NCBI GenBank assembly: GCA_964584325.1
Contig: CAZOZP010000008.1
Location: 3,430 to 67,429 of the forward strand
Origin: CAZOZP01 sp964584325
Lineage (GTDB): Bacteria; Bacteroidota; Ignavibacteria; Ignavibacteriales; Melioribacteraceae
Direction of reading: 5' to 3'
Length of the DNA stretch: 64,000 nt
Shown here: in pieces, positions 8,605 through 18,620 of the stretch
Layout: every line of letters begins with the position of its first letter
Numbering within the stretch: position 1 is the stretch's first letter
Program-made: the position numbers and the translations under genes
Notes under the pieces: generated by a model
The model's input: only the letters and a program-made list of their open reading frames with translations
What the model was told of the DNA's origin: nothing
Database searches by the model: none

Positions 8605-11600
8605 ATGAATCAGATAAAAATTGTATTTATTTTCGTTCTTGTTTCTCTGAGTCAGATTAATGCTCAGTTCAATGAATATAATTCAGAATATGAATGGTAC
8701 ACGATAAAAGGCACTAATGTTGAAGTTCATTTCCATCCTGAGGCAGAGAGAACAGCTCAGGTTGTTTTGAGAATTGCTGAAGAAGTTTGGGATCCGATTA
8801 CTTCACTTTATGAGTATGAACCGACAAAAGTACATTATGTAATTAAAGATATTGAAGATTTCTCTAACGGAGCCACTTATTTCTTTGATAATAAGATTGA
8901 GATATGGGCTTCTTCAATGGATTTTGATTTACGCGGAACTCATAACTGGCTTAGAAATGTTATCTCACACGAGTTTACTCACATGGTTCAGATTCAGGCG
9001 GCAATGAAAACCGGCCGGACAATTCCTGCATTCTACCTTCAGTTTCTTAATTATGAAGAGAAAAGAAGACCTGATATTCTTTACGGATTTCCTAATTTCA
9101 TTGCATCTTATCCGCTTGCAACCATAAATATGCCTGCCTGGTTTGCCGAAGGTACGGCCCAGTATATGAGAAAAGAATTCGAATATGATTACTGGGACAG
9201 CCATAGAGATATGATTCTGAGATCTTATGTACTGGACGGAAATATGCTTACCTGGAACCAGATGGGAGTTTTTGAAAAGAACAGTCTGGGAAATGAATCT
9301 GTTTACAATGCCGGATTTGCTTTTACTAACTATATTGCTCGGAAATACGGAGAAGATAAACTAAGACTTATTACAAAAAAACTTGCCAGGTTTTCAAATT
9401 TCACTGTTGATGCCGCAATTGAAGATGTTCTCAGAATAACCGGTGATCAGTTATATTCAGAATGGAAAAGCTATCTTACAGAGAAATACAATAAAAGAAT
9501 TGAGCCGGTAAGGAATACACTCAGGGAAGGAAAAGCCTTTGATACTGACGGGTATGCCAATTTTTATCCCCGCCTGAGAGAAGAAGACGGATATGTGTAT
9601 TATATATCCAATTCTGTAAATGATTATATGGGACAGACATCGATTTTCAGAATTAAGGATTCCGGCAGACCTGAAATGGTTTATCCTATGATTAGGTCAC
9701 CTTTTGATTTTATCAATGGAACAGATCTTTTAATAACATCAAAACTGACACCTGATAATCCTGGGTTTTATAAGATTCATGATCTATATTCATACAATCT
9801 GAAAACAAAGGAAGAAAAAAGACTTACATACGGTTTGAGAGCCAATAATCCCATTGTATCTCCTGACGGGAAAACTGCGGCTTTTGTATTTCAAAAAGAC
9901 GGAACGGTTAATCTTGGAATTATTAACATTGACGGAACAGGATTCAGACAAATTACTAATTTTACAAACGGCGAGCAGATTTACATTCCGGTATTCTCAA
10001 ACGACGGAAATAAAATATATTTCGATTATTCTTACAGTGATTCAAGAGATATTGCCTGCGTAAATACAGACGGAAGCGGATTTTCTTTTGTGATGAATGA
10101 AAAGTATGATGAGAGAAATCCTACGTTCGATACTGACGGCAACCTGATTTATTCCTCAGAAGAGACCGGAATATTCAACATTTACAAACTCAATCTTTCA
10201 ACAGGCGAAAAACAGCAGATTACAAATGTTATCGGCGGAGCTTTTATGCCGGCAACAGATAACAGAGGTAATCTTTATTATGCAGGATATACATCAAAAG
10301 GTTATAAAATCTTCCGTTCAGAAATAACTGATATTGAAATTGCATCATTCGGCCGATATGCTGAATATGATTTGAGCATGCCGGCAGAAAAAGTAAACGG
10401 GGATATAAATAATTTTAATCTCGATGCGTTAAGAAATCACAAGGACAGAGATTTCGAATATGCAGAAAAATCCAAATACAGAGGAGCCTTCAGCAAACTT
10501 ACTCTTTTTCCGTTTATCAGATATGATAATTATACAACCTCGGATGACTGGACGGACAGAATTAAACCGGGAATATTCTTTGCTTCATTCGATATGCTGA
10601 ATAAATTCGGACTCTTCGGCAGTGCATCGATTAATAAAAGATGGGAAAGAGACTTATATTTAAGTTTGGATTACAGAGACAAAATACCGCTTATATCTGC
10701 TCTCGGCATAAGACCTACTGCAACACTCGAGGTTTACAGTGTGAGCAGAAAAGCAAATGCGGATTTATTTGTAGGTTCAGATACTCTTGTAAATAATAAA
10801 ATAGTTGCATATGATACTCTCTCTGCGGATGTTACTTATAATCTTTTTGAAGCCGACCTTTCTTTTAAGCAGAATTTCTTAAGTGAGAAAAATTTCATAG
10901 AGGCAAGGGTTATTTATAATATTTATTCGGCGGCAATATCCGGATTCTACTATAATGAGGCACCATACTCATCAACGGATGATACATATTTGAAGGGGTG
11001 GATATTCCGGCTTACTAATAATATATCAGATATAACCCCGACAGTGGATTCAGATGTAAATCCAATAGGAAGGGAAGTCAAGATACAATATGACTATGAG
11101 ATGAATAAGTTTAACAAAGACGGAAAATATAAGATTAAAGACGGAATTGTGGTGCCTCAATATAATGATTACAACTTCCACCGTCTTGAACTAAACTGGA
11201 AAGAGTATATTGATCTCGGAAAAGGTCATACTTTTAATGCCAGAGTAAGAGCAGCAACTATATTTGGTCCGCAGCAGCCTGATTTCTTTGATTTCTATCT
11301 TGGCGGATTGATGGGAATGAAGAGTTATCCTTTTTACTCAATAAGCGGTAATGAATTGGCCTGGCTGAATCTGACATACCGTTTCCCGCTCTTCAGAAAT
11401 ATTGATGCCAGAGTAGGGCATATATATATAGATAAAATATACTTATCCGTATTCGGTGATTTAGGTAATGCCTGGAACGGAAAAATACCGGGAATTGATA
11501 ATTTCAAGAAAGGTGCCGGAGCGGAACTCAGAGTTAAAATGAATTCATTCTATTTATTTCCTACAAGTTTTTTTGCAAGTGCTGCCTATTCTTTTGACGA

Positions 11601-11688
11601 ATTTACTGGAGTATTCAGAGATCAACCTGTTACTTACGGAAAAGAATGGTTATTCTACGGCGGTATTCTTTTCAGTTTTGATTTTTAA
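8605..11688 (+). CDS. Surface gluzincin-like peptidase/TolB propeller/outer-membrane barrel protein
   Basis: 1027 residues with a signal peptide (about 1-20, ending QINAQ). An intact gluzincin zinc site is visible: HEFTH at 122-126 with the downstream glutamate in WFAEGTAQY (Glu182), as in M1/peptidase-MA-like domains. Residues about 310-620 hold TolB/WD40-like blades (NPIVSPDGKTAAFVFQ, PVFSNDGNKIYFDYS). From about 650 to the end the sequence is strand-rich and ends in Phe (GGILFSFDF), as a BamA/TamA-like barrel does. ATG directly abuts the preceding TAA. Proteins of this architecture are usually annotated only as surface antigen or TolB-like proteins; the peptidase activity is inferred from motifs. 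Its place in the porUV operon suggests an envelope role. Confidence 0.7.
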   Translation: MNQIKIVFIFVLVSLSQINAQFNEYNSEYEWYTIKGTNVEVHFHPEAERTAQVVLRIAEEVWDPITSLYEYEPTKVHYVIKDIEDFSNGATYFFDNKIEIWASSMDFDLRGTHNWLRNVISHEFTHMVQIQAAMKTGRTIPAFYLQFLNYEEKRRPDILYGFPNFIASYPLATINMPAWFAEGTAQYMRKEFEYDYWDSHRDMILRSYVLDGNMLTWNQMGVFEKNSLGNESVYNAGFAFTNYIARKYGEDKLRLITKKLARFSNFTVDAAIEDVLRITGDQLYSEWKSYLTEKYNKRIEPVRNTLREGKAFDTDGYANFYPRLREEDGYVYYISNSVNDYMGQTSIFRIKDSGRPEMVYPMIRSPFDFINGTDLLITSKLTPDNPGFYKIHDLYSYNLKTKEEKRLTYGLRANNPIVSPDGKTAAFVFQKDGTVNLGIINIDGTGFRQITNFTNGEQIYIPVFSNDGNKIYFDYSYSDSRDIACVNTDGSGFSFVMNEKYDERNPTFDTDGNLIYSSEETGIFNIYKLNLSTGEKQQITNVIGGAFMPATDNRGNLYYAGYTSKGYKIFRSEITDIEIASFGRYAEYDLSMPAEKVNGDINNFNLDALRNHKDRDFEYAEKSKYRGAFSKLTLFPFIRYDNYTTSDDWTDRIKPGIFFASFDMLNKFGLFGSASINKRWERDLYLSLDYRDKIPLISALGIRPTATLEVYSVSRKANADLFVGSDTLVNNKIVAYDTLSADVTYNLFEADLSFKQNFLSEKNFIEARVIYNIYSAAISGFYYNEAPYSSTDDTYLKGWIFRLTNNISDITPTVDSDVNPIGREVKIQYDYEMNKFNKDGKYKIKDGIVVPQYNDYNFHRLELNWKEYIDLGKGHTFNARVRAATIFGPQQPDFFDFYLGGLMGMKSYPFYSISGNELAWLNLTYRFPLFRNIDARVGHIYIDKIYLSVFGDLGNAWNGKIPGIDNFKKGAGAELRVKMNSFYLFPTSFFASAAYSFDEFTGVFRDQPVTYGKEWLFYGGILFSFDF

Positions 11689-11704
11689 TAAAGGGGGATT
11701 ATTT

Positions 11705-12568
11705 ATGTACAGACTTTTAACTTTACTAATATTACTTACTGCCTCGGCAGGTTTATCACAGGAATTAACCGGTGTTCTTTCTTCAGACAAACTGATTCTT
11801 AACGAACAAACCGCCTCGGCGTTCAGAGATAATTATGACATGCACGCAGATATTGAAGAAAAATCGGTCTTTATGGCAGGTATTTATTCAGCACTTGTTC
11901 CCGGAGCCGGACAGCTTTACAATTCTGACTACTGGAAAGCGGCTGTGTTTTTCGCGGTAGAAGCGGCTGCAATATATGTTGCCGTAAAATATGAGAAGAA
12001 AGGCGATGACCAGACAGAGTTTTTTGAAAACTTTGCAAACAATAACTGGAGTGCCAGAAAATATGCAGAATGGACGTTAAACAATTTTGCCGACAAAGGA
12101 ATTGTTGACAAAAACGATTACACAGACCTGATTAACTCAGACGGATCGGTAAACTGGAATGCTCTTAACAGACTTGTAACTGTTGTCAGTAAAACAGATG
12201 TAGGGAAGTACTATTCACATAACCTCGCACCTTACGGCGACCAGCAGTATTATGAGATGATAGGAAAATATTCTCAGTTTAATGTCGGATGGAACGACTT
12301 CCCCGGAGGTCCGTTTACCTTCGGAGATAAGGTAACAAATAACTTCAGTTACTATACCGGATTAAGAGGAAAAGCTAATGATTATTACAATATATCTTCT
12401 ACAGCAGTTACAGTAATAGTTTCAAACCACATTATAAGCGCAATAGAAGCAGCTCTTAGCGGATTTCTGCACAACAACAGGATAAAAGCTAAAGTTGGTG
12501 CTGCTAGTATCAGCAACGGAAAGGCTATAGTTTTTTATCCTGAACTTACAGTTCAGGTAGCCTTTTAG
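11705..12568 (+). CDS. DUF5683-like membrane protein of the porUV operon
   Basis: A 287-residue protein. The frame is open upstream, but ATG 11705 is preferred because GGGGGA (11692-11697) precedes it and it begins a clean signal sequence (MYRLLTLLILLTASAGLSQ). Residues about 60-90 (AGIYSALVPGAGQLYNSDYWKAA) carry the SxxPGxGQxYNxxxWKA motif of small membrane proteins of the DUF5683 type, followed by a hydrophobic stretch (VFFAVEAAAIYVAVKY). A second hydrophobic segment lies near 240-260. No enzymatic motif is visible. It follows the barrel protein by 16 bp and ends the operon before a hairpin. Function unknown. Confidence 0.7.
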   Translation: MYRLLTLLILLTASAGLSQELTGVLSSDKLILNEQTASAFRDNYDMHADIEEKSVFMAGIYSALVPGAGQLYNSDYWKAAVFFAVEAAAIYVAVKYEKKGDDQTEFFENFANNNWSARKYAEWTLNNFADKGIVDKNDYTDLINSDGSVNWNALNRLVTVVSKTDVGKYYSHNLAPYGDQQYYEMIGKYSQFNVGWNDFPGGPFTFGDKVTNNFSYYTGLRGKANDYYNISSTAVTVIVSNHIISAIEAALSGFLHNNRIKAKVGAASISNGKAIVFYPELTVQVAF

Positions 12569-12635
12569 TGCATTAATCTAATCAGGTTTTTGAACTAATA
12601 AAACCATATATTTCGAATGTGTTTTTTTATGATTT

Positions 12636-12667
12636 GGCTGTCTTAATTCTAAAGGCAGCCTTGTTAT
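12636..12667 (+). terminator. Possible terminator between the porUV operon and der
   Basis: GGCTGTCTT (12636-12644) pairs with AAGGCAGCC (12652-12660) through one wobble, and is followed by TTGTTAT. The U-tract is imperfect. Confidence 0.45.
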
Positions 12668-12701
12668 ATATGATCGGATAATATTAAAATAACAGGACAA
12701 A

Positions 12702-14015
12702 ATGAAATTACCATTAATACTGATTGTAGGACGCCCGAATGTCGGGAAGTCAACATTATTTAACAGACTAACTAAGAGTACCAGTGCAATTGTTGACGAT
12801 TTCAGCGGCGTTACAAGAGACAGAATATATGGAGAAGCAGAGTGGAACGGAAGGAAATTCAGGGTTATTGATACCGGCGGCTACGTTCCGGATTCTGAAG
12901 ATGTATTCGAATCTGCAATTCGTGAACAGATCGAAATAGCAATTGATGAAGCCGATGCAATTTTCTTTGTTACAGACGGAAGAACAGGTCTTACACCGGT
13001 TGATGAAATGATCTCCGGTATTATAAGAATTTCGGAAAAGCCTTGCTTTATGCTGGTGAATAAAGCCGATAATGAAGTATTGGGCGGAAATAAAAATGAT
13101 TTTTACAAAACAGGCATTAAGGATATTTATGATATATCCGCATTAAGCGGTCGTAATCTGGGCAATGTACTTGATGATTTAATGGAAGTTCTGCATTTCC
13201 CTGAATCAGATGAAGTTGAAGATCAAAGGCTGCGGATTGCTATAGTCGGCAGACCGAATGTCGGTAAATCATCTCTTACAAATGCTCTTTTAGGAATAGA
13301 CAGAAGCATAGTTACTGATATTGCCGGTACAACAAGAGACAGCATAGATTCAGTGCTAAAGTATTACGGGGAGGAAATTATCCTTGTTGATACAGCCGGA
13401 TTAAGGAAGAAAACAAAGATTAAAGAGAACATAGAGTATTACTCCAATGTAAGGACATTTAAGGCAGTTGCTGATTCTGATGTTGCTATTGTAATGATTG
13501 ATGCCAGAACAGGCATTGAAAATCAGGATATGAAAATTATCGAAGAAGTTGTAAGGAGGCGGAAGGGACTAATCATAGCAGTTAATAAATGGGATTTGGT
13601 TGAAAAGGAAACAAACACAGCCAGAGATATTGAAGAGGAAATCCGCTCTCAGCTCGGAACGTTTAATTACGCTCCGATTATATTTATTTCGGCATTGACA
13701 AAACAAAGAGTATTTAAACTCATTGAACTTTCAAAGAAAGTACAATCTGAAAGAAGTAAAAAAATAACAACTGATGAATTAAATGAAGTTCTTATTGCAG
13801 AGATACAGAAAACTCCTCCGCCTTCATCAGGTACCGGCAAAGAGATAAAAATAAAATTCATTTATCAGGTTGGAGATAAGTATCCGATATTTTTACTGTT
13901 CGCAAATTTTCCGGATCAAATACCGGCGCATTACAGAAGGTTTTTGGAAAAAACAATTAGAAAGCACTTCGGATTTGAAGGAGTGCCAATTACAATAAGC
14001 TTTAAAGAAAAATAA
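12702..14015 (+). CDS. der: Ribosome biogenesis GTPase Der (EngA)
   Basis: A 437-residue double GTPase. The first P-loop is GRPNVGKST (10-18) with DTGGY as G3; the second is GRPNVGKSS near 183 with DTAGLRKK; NKWD is the second G4 motif. A C-terminal KH-like domain follows (KFIYQVGDKYPIFLLFANFP). Der binds the 50S subunit and is needed for its maturation. Length is normal for the family. The stop codon overlaps the ATG of the next gene by one base (TAATG at 14013-14017), so translation is coupled to the downstream TPR gene. Confidence 0.97.
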   Translation: MKLPLILIVGRPNVGKSTLFNRLTKSTSAIVDDFSGVTRDRIYGEAEWNGRKFRVIDTGGYVPDSEDVFESAIREQIEIAIDEADAIFFVTDGRTGLTPVDEMISGIIRISEKPCFMLVNKADNEVLGGNKNDFYKTGIKDIYDISALSGRNLGNVLDDLMEVLHFPESDEVEDQRLRIAIVGRPNVGKSSLTNALLGIDRSIVTDIAGTTRDSIDSVLKYYGEEIILVDTAGLRKKTKIKENIEYYSNVRTFKAVADSDVAIVMIDARTGIENQDMKIIEEVVRRRKGLIIAVNKWDLVEKETNTARDIEEEIRSQLGTFNYAPIIFISALTKQRVFKLIELSKKVQSERSKKITTDELNEVLIAEIQKTPPPSSGTGKEIKIKFIYQVGDKYPIFLLFANFPDQIPAHYRRFLEKTIRKHFGFEGVPITISFKEK

Positions 14016-15046
14016 TGAATCGGTTACATCTTTATATATCACTAGCTCTGTTTTTACTTGTCTGTGCATCTGTTAAACAGGAAGTAAGTGCCGCGCAGAT
14101 TAAAGATTCTATTGCAGACAAGATGATTTACAAGGGCATTGATTTGATTATCCGTCAGGATTATTCAAATGCCCGCAAACATTTTACACGTATTGCCGAA
14201 GAATCGCCATATCTGCCGCTTGGGTATATCTATTCCGCCGCTGTTGAAATAGCCAGATCGGTTGATTACGAGGATGAATTCAATGACAAAAAGATTGAAT
14301 TTTATATCAGAAAAGCTGAAAGTCTTTCCGATTCTTTGTTAGGCACAGCCGATAATCTTGAACACAATTATTATATGGCCCTTTCAAAGGGATATAGGGC
14401 ATACTACAGCGCAATAAAAGGGAGTTATGTAAAAGCATTTTCTGCCGGACTTGAATCATTAAAGTATTATGAAAAATGTCTAAAGTTTGATAAGAATTTC
14501 TATGAATCATATATTGCTATAGGAACATATAATTATTGGAAGTCCGAGAAAACGGATATGCTAAACTGGCTGCCGTTTTTTGATGATAAAAGAGAAGAAG
14601 GGATAAAACTTTTGGAAAATGCGGCTGACAAAAGAACTCATAACAACTATCTCACTTTGTATTCTTTAGCTTGGATTTATATAAATAAAAAAGAGTATTC
14701 AAAAACAATTAAAATAACTGAAAACATACTCGAAGATTATCCCGGAAGCAGATTTTTTATGTGGGTGCTTGCAAGAGCATATGAAGAAAGCAATAAGAAA
14801 AAAGCAATAGCCTTGTATAAACAGATATATGATTCATATCCGCCTGAAGCAGGTGATAATATAATTAATCGTATTACCTTAAAACACAAGATTGCTATGC
14901 TTGAAGTTTCTATCGGGAACAAAAAGGAAGCACTCAGCCTATGCAACGATGTTTTGGCAATAAGAATAAACGACGATAGAATAAAAGAAAAAATCAGCAG
15001 CAGGTTATCAAGAGTAAAAGAATTGAAAGAGGAATTAACTGATTAA
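14015..15046 (+). CDS. Secreted or periplasmic TPR-repeat protein
   Basis: 343 residues. A hydrophobic N-terminus (LHLYISLALFLLVCASV) looks like a signal peptide; a Cys at about 18 could be a lipidation site but the lipobox is weak. The rest is helical with TPR-like units, for example YEKCLKFDKNFYESYIAIGTYNYWKSEK and TLYSLAWIYINKKEYSKTIKITE. It is translationally coupled to der upstream and lies 23 bp before rel. No specific function can be assigned; proteins like this often act as envelope scaffolds. Confidence 0.7.
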   Translation: MNRLHLYISLALFLLVCASVKQEVSAAQIKDSIADKMIYKGIDLIIRQDYSNARKHFTRIAEESPYLPLGYIYSAAVEIARSVDYEDEFNDKKIEFYIRKAESLSDSLLGTADNLEHNYYMALSKGYRAYYSAIKGSYVKAFSAGLESLKYYEKCLKFDKNFYESYIAIGTYNYWKSEKTDMLNWLPFFDDKREEGIKLLENAADKRTHNNYLTLYSLAWIYINKKEYSKTIKITENILEDYPGSRFFMWVLARAYEESNKKKAIALYKQIYDSYPPEAGDNIINRITLKHKIAMLEVSIGNKKEALSLCNDVLAIRINDDRIKEKISSRLSRVKELKEELTD

Positions 15047-15069
15047 TCAATTCCAAAACAATAAAAAAA

Positions 15070-17244
15070 ATGGATATATCCGATAGCGTTCACCAGAAAA
15101 TGCTGCAGGACCTTATAAAAGCAGCTAAAGAAAATGTGATAAATCCCAACGAGAAACTTATCGAAAAGGCTTTTTCACTGAGTTATGAAGCTCATAAGAA
15201 TGATTTCAGAGCTTCAGGCGAACCCTATTTCTATCATCCATATCAGGTGGCGGTAGTTGTTGCCACGGAAATTCCGATAGATGATATTTCCATAGCCGCT
15301 GCTTTGCTGCACGATGTTATTGAAGATACAGAATTTAAACTTGATTTTATAGAAAAAGAATTCGGGAAAGAAGTAGCTGAAATTGTTGACGGAGTAACCA
15401 AAATAGGAGGTGTTTTCCGCGGACATGAAATAGGTCAGGCGGAAAATTACAGAAAACTCTTGCTTTCTATGGTGAAAGATGTAAGAGTTATACTTGTGAA
15501 GTTTGCGGACAGGCTTCATAATATGCGCACATTGGATTATTTGTCGCAATACCAGCAGCGAAAGATAGCTAAGGAAACACTTGAGATTTATGCTCCTTTT
15601 ACTCACAGGTTCGGTTTAGGCCGGGTTAAATGGGAACTTGAAGATTTAGCTTTTAAGTATCTGAACAAAGATGCTTATGATGAAATTGCCAGAAAGATTA
15701 ATGCTAAACGCAGGGAGCGGGAAGCCTATATCGCAAAATTCATTAAGCCCGTAACGGAATCGCTCGGAGAATATAAACTCGATTTCGAAATTGTAGGAAG
15801 AGCTAAACATCTTTACAGTATTTATAAAAAGATGATTCAGCAGAATAAGCCTTTTGAAGAAATATATGATCTGCTTGCCGTAAGGATTGTATTAAATAGT
15901 AAATCAGCAAACGACTGTTATTTAGCTCTTGGGATAATCAACCAGGTTTATAAACCCATTCCCGACAGATTCAAAGATTATATTTCAATTCCCAAGAAAA
16001 ACAATTACCAATCAATTCATAATACGGTTATCGGTCCCGAAGGTAAACTTGTTGAAGTGCAGATCCGAACAAGGAGTATGCATGAAGTAGCCGAGAAAGG
16101 TGTGGCGGCTCATTGGAAATACAAAGAGAATAAATCATCCTCAGACCGCGAACTTGAAGAATGGGTTAATTGGGTTAGGGATATTTTCGAGAATGTATCA
16201 AAAGATGAAGCTACAAAAGAGCTTCTTGCCAGTTTTAAACTGAACCTATATCAAGAGGAAATATATGTTTTTACGCCTCAGGGCGACTTAAAAAGACTCC
16301 CGATTGCATCAACCCCTATTGATTTTGCTTTTGAAATTCATAGCCGCGTTGGTATGAATTGCATAGGCGCTAAAGTAAACGGAAAGATAGTTCCGCTTGA
16401 TACGAAACTTAACAGCGGAGATCAGGTTGAGATTCTTACTTCGAAAAACCAGCATCCAAATAAAAGCTGGCTTCAGTTTGTAAAGACTCATAAAGCAAAA
16501 TCGCATATAAGAAAATACCTCAATGCAGAAGATGAAAAGGCAGTTGATGCAGGCAAATCAATATTTGAGAAAAAAATTAAAAAGAATAAACTCTCGTTTA
16601 ATTCTGATGATATTGCCGGACTTGCAAAAAAACTGAAATTTGATAATTCAAACCAATTTTTTAAAGCAGTATCTGAAGATAAAATTGATTTAGATGCCGT
16701 ACTTGCGCCGGAAGAAAAGAAAGAAGTTAAAGACGATGTTCAGATATCGCAGACAGATACATTCCTTCAGTCAGCCAGAAGCACAAGAGGAGGGATTGTT
16801 TTTGAAGGTAACGAGAAGGGACTTGAATACAGTTACGCGAAATGCTGTAACCCGATTCCCGGTGATTTTATAATAGGGTATATTACAGTAGGCGAAGGCA
16901 TTAAAATCCACAGAAGGAATTGTAAAAATCTGATTAACCTTCTGCGTCAGGGCGATGCACGGCTTGTACAAGCCGATTGGTTTGGAATGAGCGATAGTAC
17001 ATTCCTTGCAGGAATTCATCTGCGTGGCGAAGATATGCCAGGAATGCTTACAGAAATTACAGCGGCAATAACCAAGTATGAGAATACAAATATTAAAGCG
17101 ATTAACCTTAATTCCAACAATTCGTTTTTTGAAGGCACAATTACGGTTTTCGTAAAAAACATAGATCATCTGAATACTTTGATGGCAAGAATAAAGAAAA
17201 TGAAAGGAATTCATATTGTTGAAAGGTTTGATCCGGGAGTATAA
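15070..17244 (+). CDS. Bifunctional (p)ppGpp synthetase/hydrolase, RelA/SpoT family
   Basis: 724 residues with all domains of a long RSH protein. The HD hydrolase site is intact (YHP with His56, then LLHDVIEDT with His81-Asp82). The synthetase domain has RFKDYISIPKKNNYQSIHNT and EVQIRT. A TGS domain (IYVFTPQGDLKRLP) follows at about 397-460, then a zinc-finger/CC region (YAKCCNPIPGD, about 597) and a C-terminal ACT domain. An intact HD site argues for a bifunctional Rel that both makes and degrades the alarmone. The ATG at 15070 has an A-rich, non-Shine-Dalgarno leader. Its TAA overlaps the ATG of the ruvX gene. Confidence 0.95.
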   Translation: MDISDSVHQKMLQDLIKAAKENVINPNEKLIEKAFSLSYEAHKNDFRASGEPYFYHPYQVAVVVATEIPIDDISIAAALLHDVIEDTEFKLDFIEKEFGKEVAEIVDGVTKIGGVFRGHEIGQAENYRKLLLSMVKDVRVILVKFADRLHNMRTLDYLSQYQQRKIAKETLEIYAPFTHRFGLGRVKWELEDLAFKYLNKDAYDEIARKINAKRREREAYIAKFIKPVTESLGEYKLDFEIVGRAKHLYSIYKKMIQQNKPFEEIYDLLAVRIVLNSKSANDCYLALGIINQVYKPIPDRFKDYISIPKKNNYQSIHNTVIGPEGKLVEVQIRTRSMHEVAEKGVAAHWKYKENKSSSDRELEEWVNWVRDIFENVSKDEATKELLASFKLNLYQEEIYVFTPQGDLKRLPIASTPIDFAFEIHSRVGMNCIGAKVNGKIVPLDTKLNSGDQVEILTSKNQHPNKSWLQFVKTHKAKSHIRKYLNAEDEKAVDAGKSIFEKKIKKNKLSFNSDDIAGLAKKLKFDNSNQFFKAVSEDKIDLDAVLAPEEKKEVKDDVQISQTDTFLQSARSTRGGIVFEGNEKGLEYSYAKCCNPIPGDFIIGYITVGEGIKIHRRNCKNLINLLRQGDARLVQADWFGMSDSTFLAGIHLRGEDMPGMLTEITAAITKYENTNIKAINLNSNNSFFEGTITVFVKNIDHLNTLMARIKKMKGIHIVERFDPGV

Positions 17245-17699
17245 TGCGAAATAGCTATTTGACCGGAATTGAAGATAATTCTGAGCGTATGCTCGGGATA
17301 GATTATGGTGAAAAAAGAATTGGAATAGCAATTACTGATCCTTTAAATCTTTTTGCATATCCCCTTGAAACACTCTTTAACGACAATTCTTTTTTCGAAG
17401 GATTAAAAAATATTATTTCTAAATATACTGTTAAAACAATTCTGCTCGGTTATCCGTTAAAAGAGGACGGAAGCAAAACAGTGCTGAGTGAAAAAATTAT
17501 TAAATTTTCTGAAGATGTGAAAAGTCGGACGGGTTTACCTGTTATCTTAAGAGATGAAAGATATACATCTGAAATTGCATCGCAAAGAATACTGGAATCT
17601 GTTTCTTCCAAAAAGAAAAGAAGAGACAAAGGGTTAATTGACCGCAATGCCGCAGCGGTAATTCTTGAAGAATATTTAAGTGAATTGAAAAATCGGTAA
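17244..17699 (+). CDS. ruvX: YqgF/RuvX-family RNase H-fold nuclease (putative Holliday junction resolvase)
   Basis: 151 residues from ATG 17244, which overlaps the rel stop codon; an internal ATG at 17289 (MLGIDYG) would give a product nearer the usual length of about 137. The family signature is clear: LGIDYGEKRIGIAITD at the start, GYPLKEDGS in the middle, DERYTSEIA, and the C-terminal DRNAAAVILEEYL. RuvX/YqgF has roles in 16S rRNA 3' processing and/or junction resolution. It belongs to the der-to-TSUP operon. Confidence 0.9.
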   Translation: MRNSYLTGIEDNSERMLGIDYGEKRIGIAITDPLNLFAYPLETLFNDNSFFEGLKNIISKYTVKTILLGYPLKEDGSKTVLSEKIIKFSEDVKSRTGLPVILRDERYTSEIASQRILESVSSKKKRRDKGLIDRNAAAVILEEYLSELKNR

Positions 17700-17706
17700 G
17701 ATTCTT

Positions 17707-18618
17707 ATGCAAAAAAATTGGCTGACTATTTTACTTATATCGGTTTCAACCATTATTCTATGGTTTTATGTTTCTCTTAATGAGGAATATAGGGCAGAGT
17801 TCCAAACACAGCTAAAATTTAAGAATATGCCTGCCGGATACGGAGTATCATATATTGAACCGGAGAATGTGAAACTCACTCTTGTGGGAAAGGGATTTAA
17901 TCTTGCAAAAATTTCCTGGGGCGGAGATGATTATTTTGATATTTCCGCTGAAAACGACAGCGGTATGAAAAGAATAAATCTTAAAAAAGAACTGGAAAAG
18001 AACATCTGGATTGCCGGAAGAGGGAAGGTACTTGATATTACGCCAGAGTATGTTGATTTTTTTGTAGAGAAAATAATAAAGAAAAAGGTTCCGGTAATTC
18101 CTCATACTGAGGTTAGTTTCAAGGAAAGTTATGCACCGGTATCAAGTTTAAAGCTTATTCCAGATTCAATTTGGATTGAAGGAACTGTTTCGAAACTCGA
18201 TGGAATCCACATTGTAAATACAGAAAGAATATCCTATAAAAATGCAGACAGAACTATATCTGCCCGCTTATCGGTAGTAAAAGATGAAAACATAAAATAT
18301 TCAGAAGAATCTGCACTTTTCACCTTGGATATCCAAAAGATTGCCGATAAAACATTTACAGATGTTCCTGTTGTAATAGAAGGTGCTCCGGATGATAAAG
18401 AACTTATTTTATTCCCGAATAGAGCCACGATAAAACTTAGAGGCGGTATAAAAAATCTTGGAAATATGTCAGAGAAAGACATATACATATCGATGAATTT
18501 CAGTGATGCCGAAAATGATACTCTGGGGATCCTCGTTCCGGAAGTAAGAGTACCCGAGTATATGAATCTTGTGGAAATGAAACCGGCCTCTTTTGATTAT
18601 ATAATTAAGAAAAGGTAG
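17707..18618 (+). CDS. YbbR-like domain membrane-anchored protein
   Basis: 303 residues. One N-terminal transmembrane helix (WLTILLISVSTIILWFYVSL, about 5-24) is followed by repeated beta-rich units of the YbbR type (EYRAEFQTQLKFKNMPAGY, KKVPVIPHTEVSFKESYAP, FTDVPVVIEGAPDD). YbbR proteins usually sit beside a diadenylate cyclase (CdaA/DacA), whose activity they modulate; no cyclase gene is next to this one, so the partner must be elsewhere or the role differs. It lies 7 bp after ruvX and 2 bp before tmk. Confidence 0.8.
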   Translation: MQKNWLTILLISVSTIILWFYVSLNEEYRAEFQTQLKFKNMPAGYGVSYIEPENVKLTLVGKGFNLAKISWGGDDYFDISAENDSGMKRINLKKELEKNIWIAGRGKVLDITPEYVDFFVEKIIKKKVPVIPHTEVSFKESYAPVSSLKLIPDSIWIEGTVSKLDGIHIVNTERISYKNADRTISARLSVVKDENIKYSEESALFTLDIQKIADKTFTDVPVVIEGAPDDKELILFPNRATIKLRGGIKNLGNMSEKDIYISMNFSDAENDTLGILVPEVRVPEYMNLVEMKPASFDYIIKKR

Positions 18619-18620
18619 AA

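Noticed and set aside
11573..11704. N-terminal extension of the DUF5683-like gene
   Set aside because: It would overlap the end of the barrel protein by over 100 bp; the ATG at 11705 has a ribosome binding site and signal peptide.
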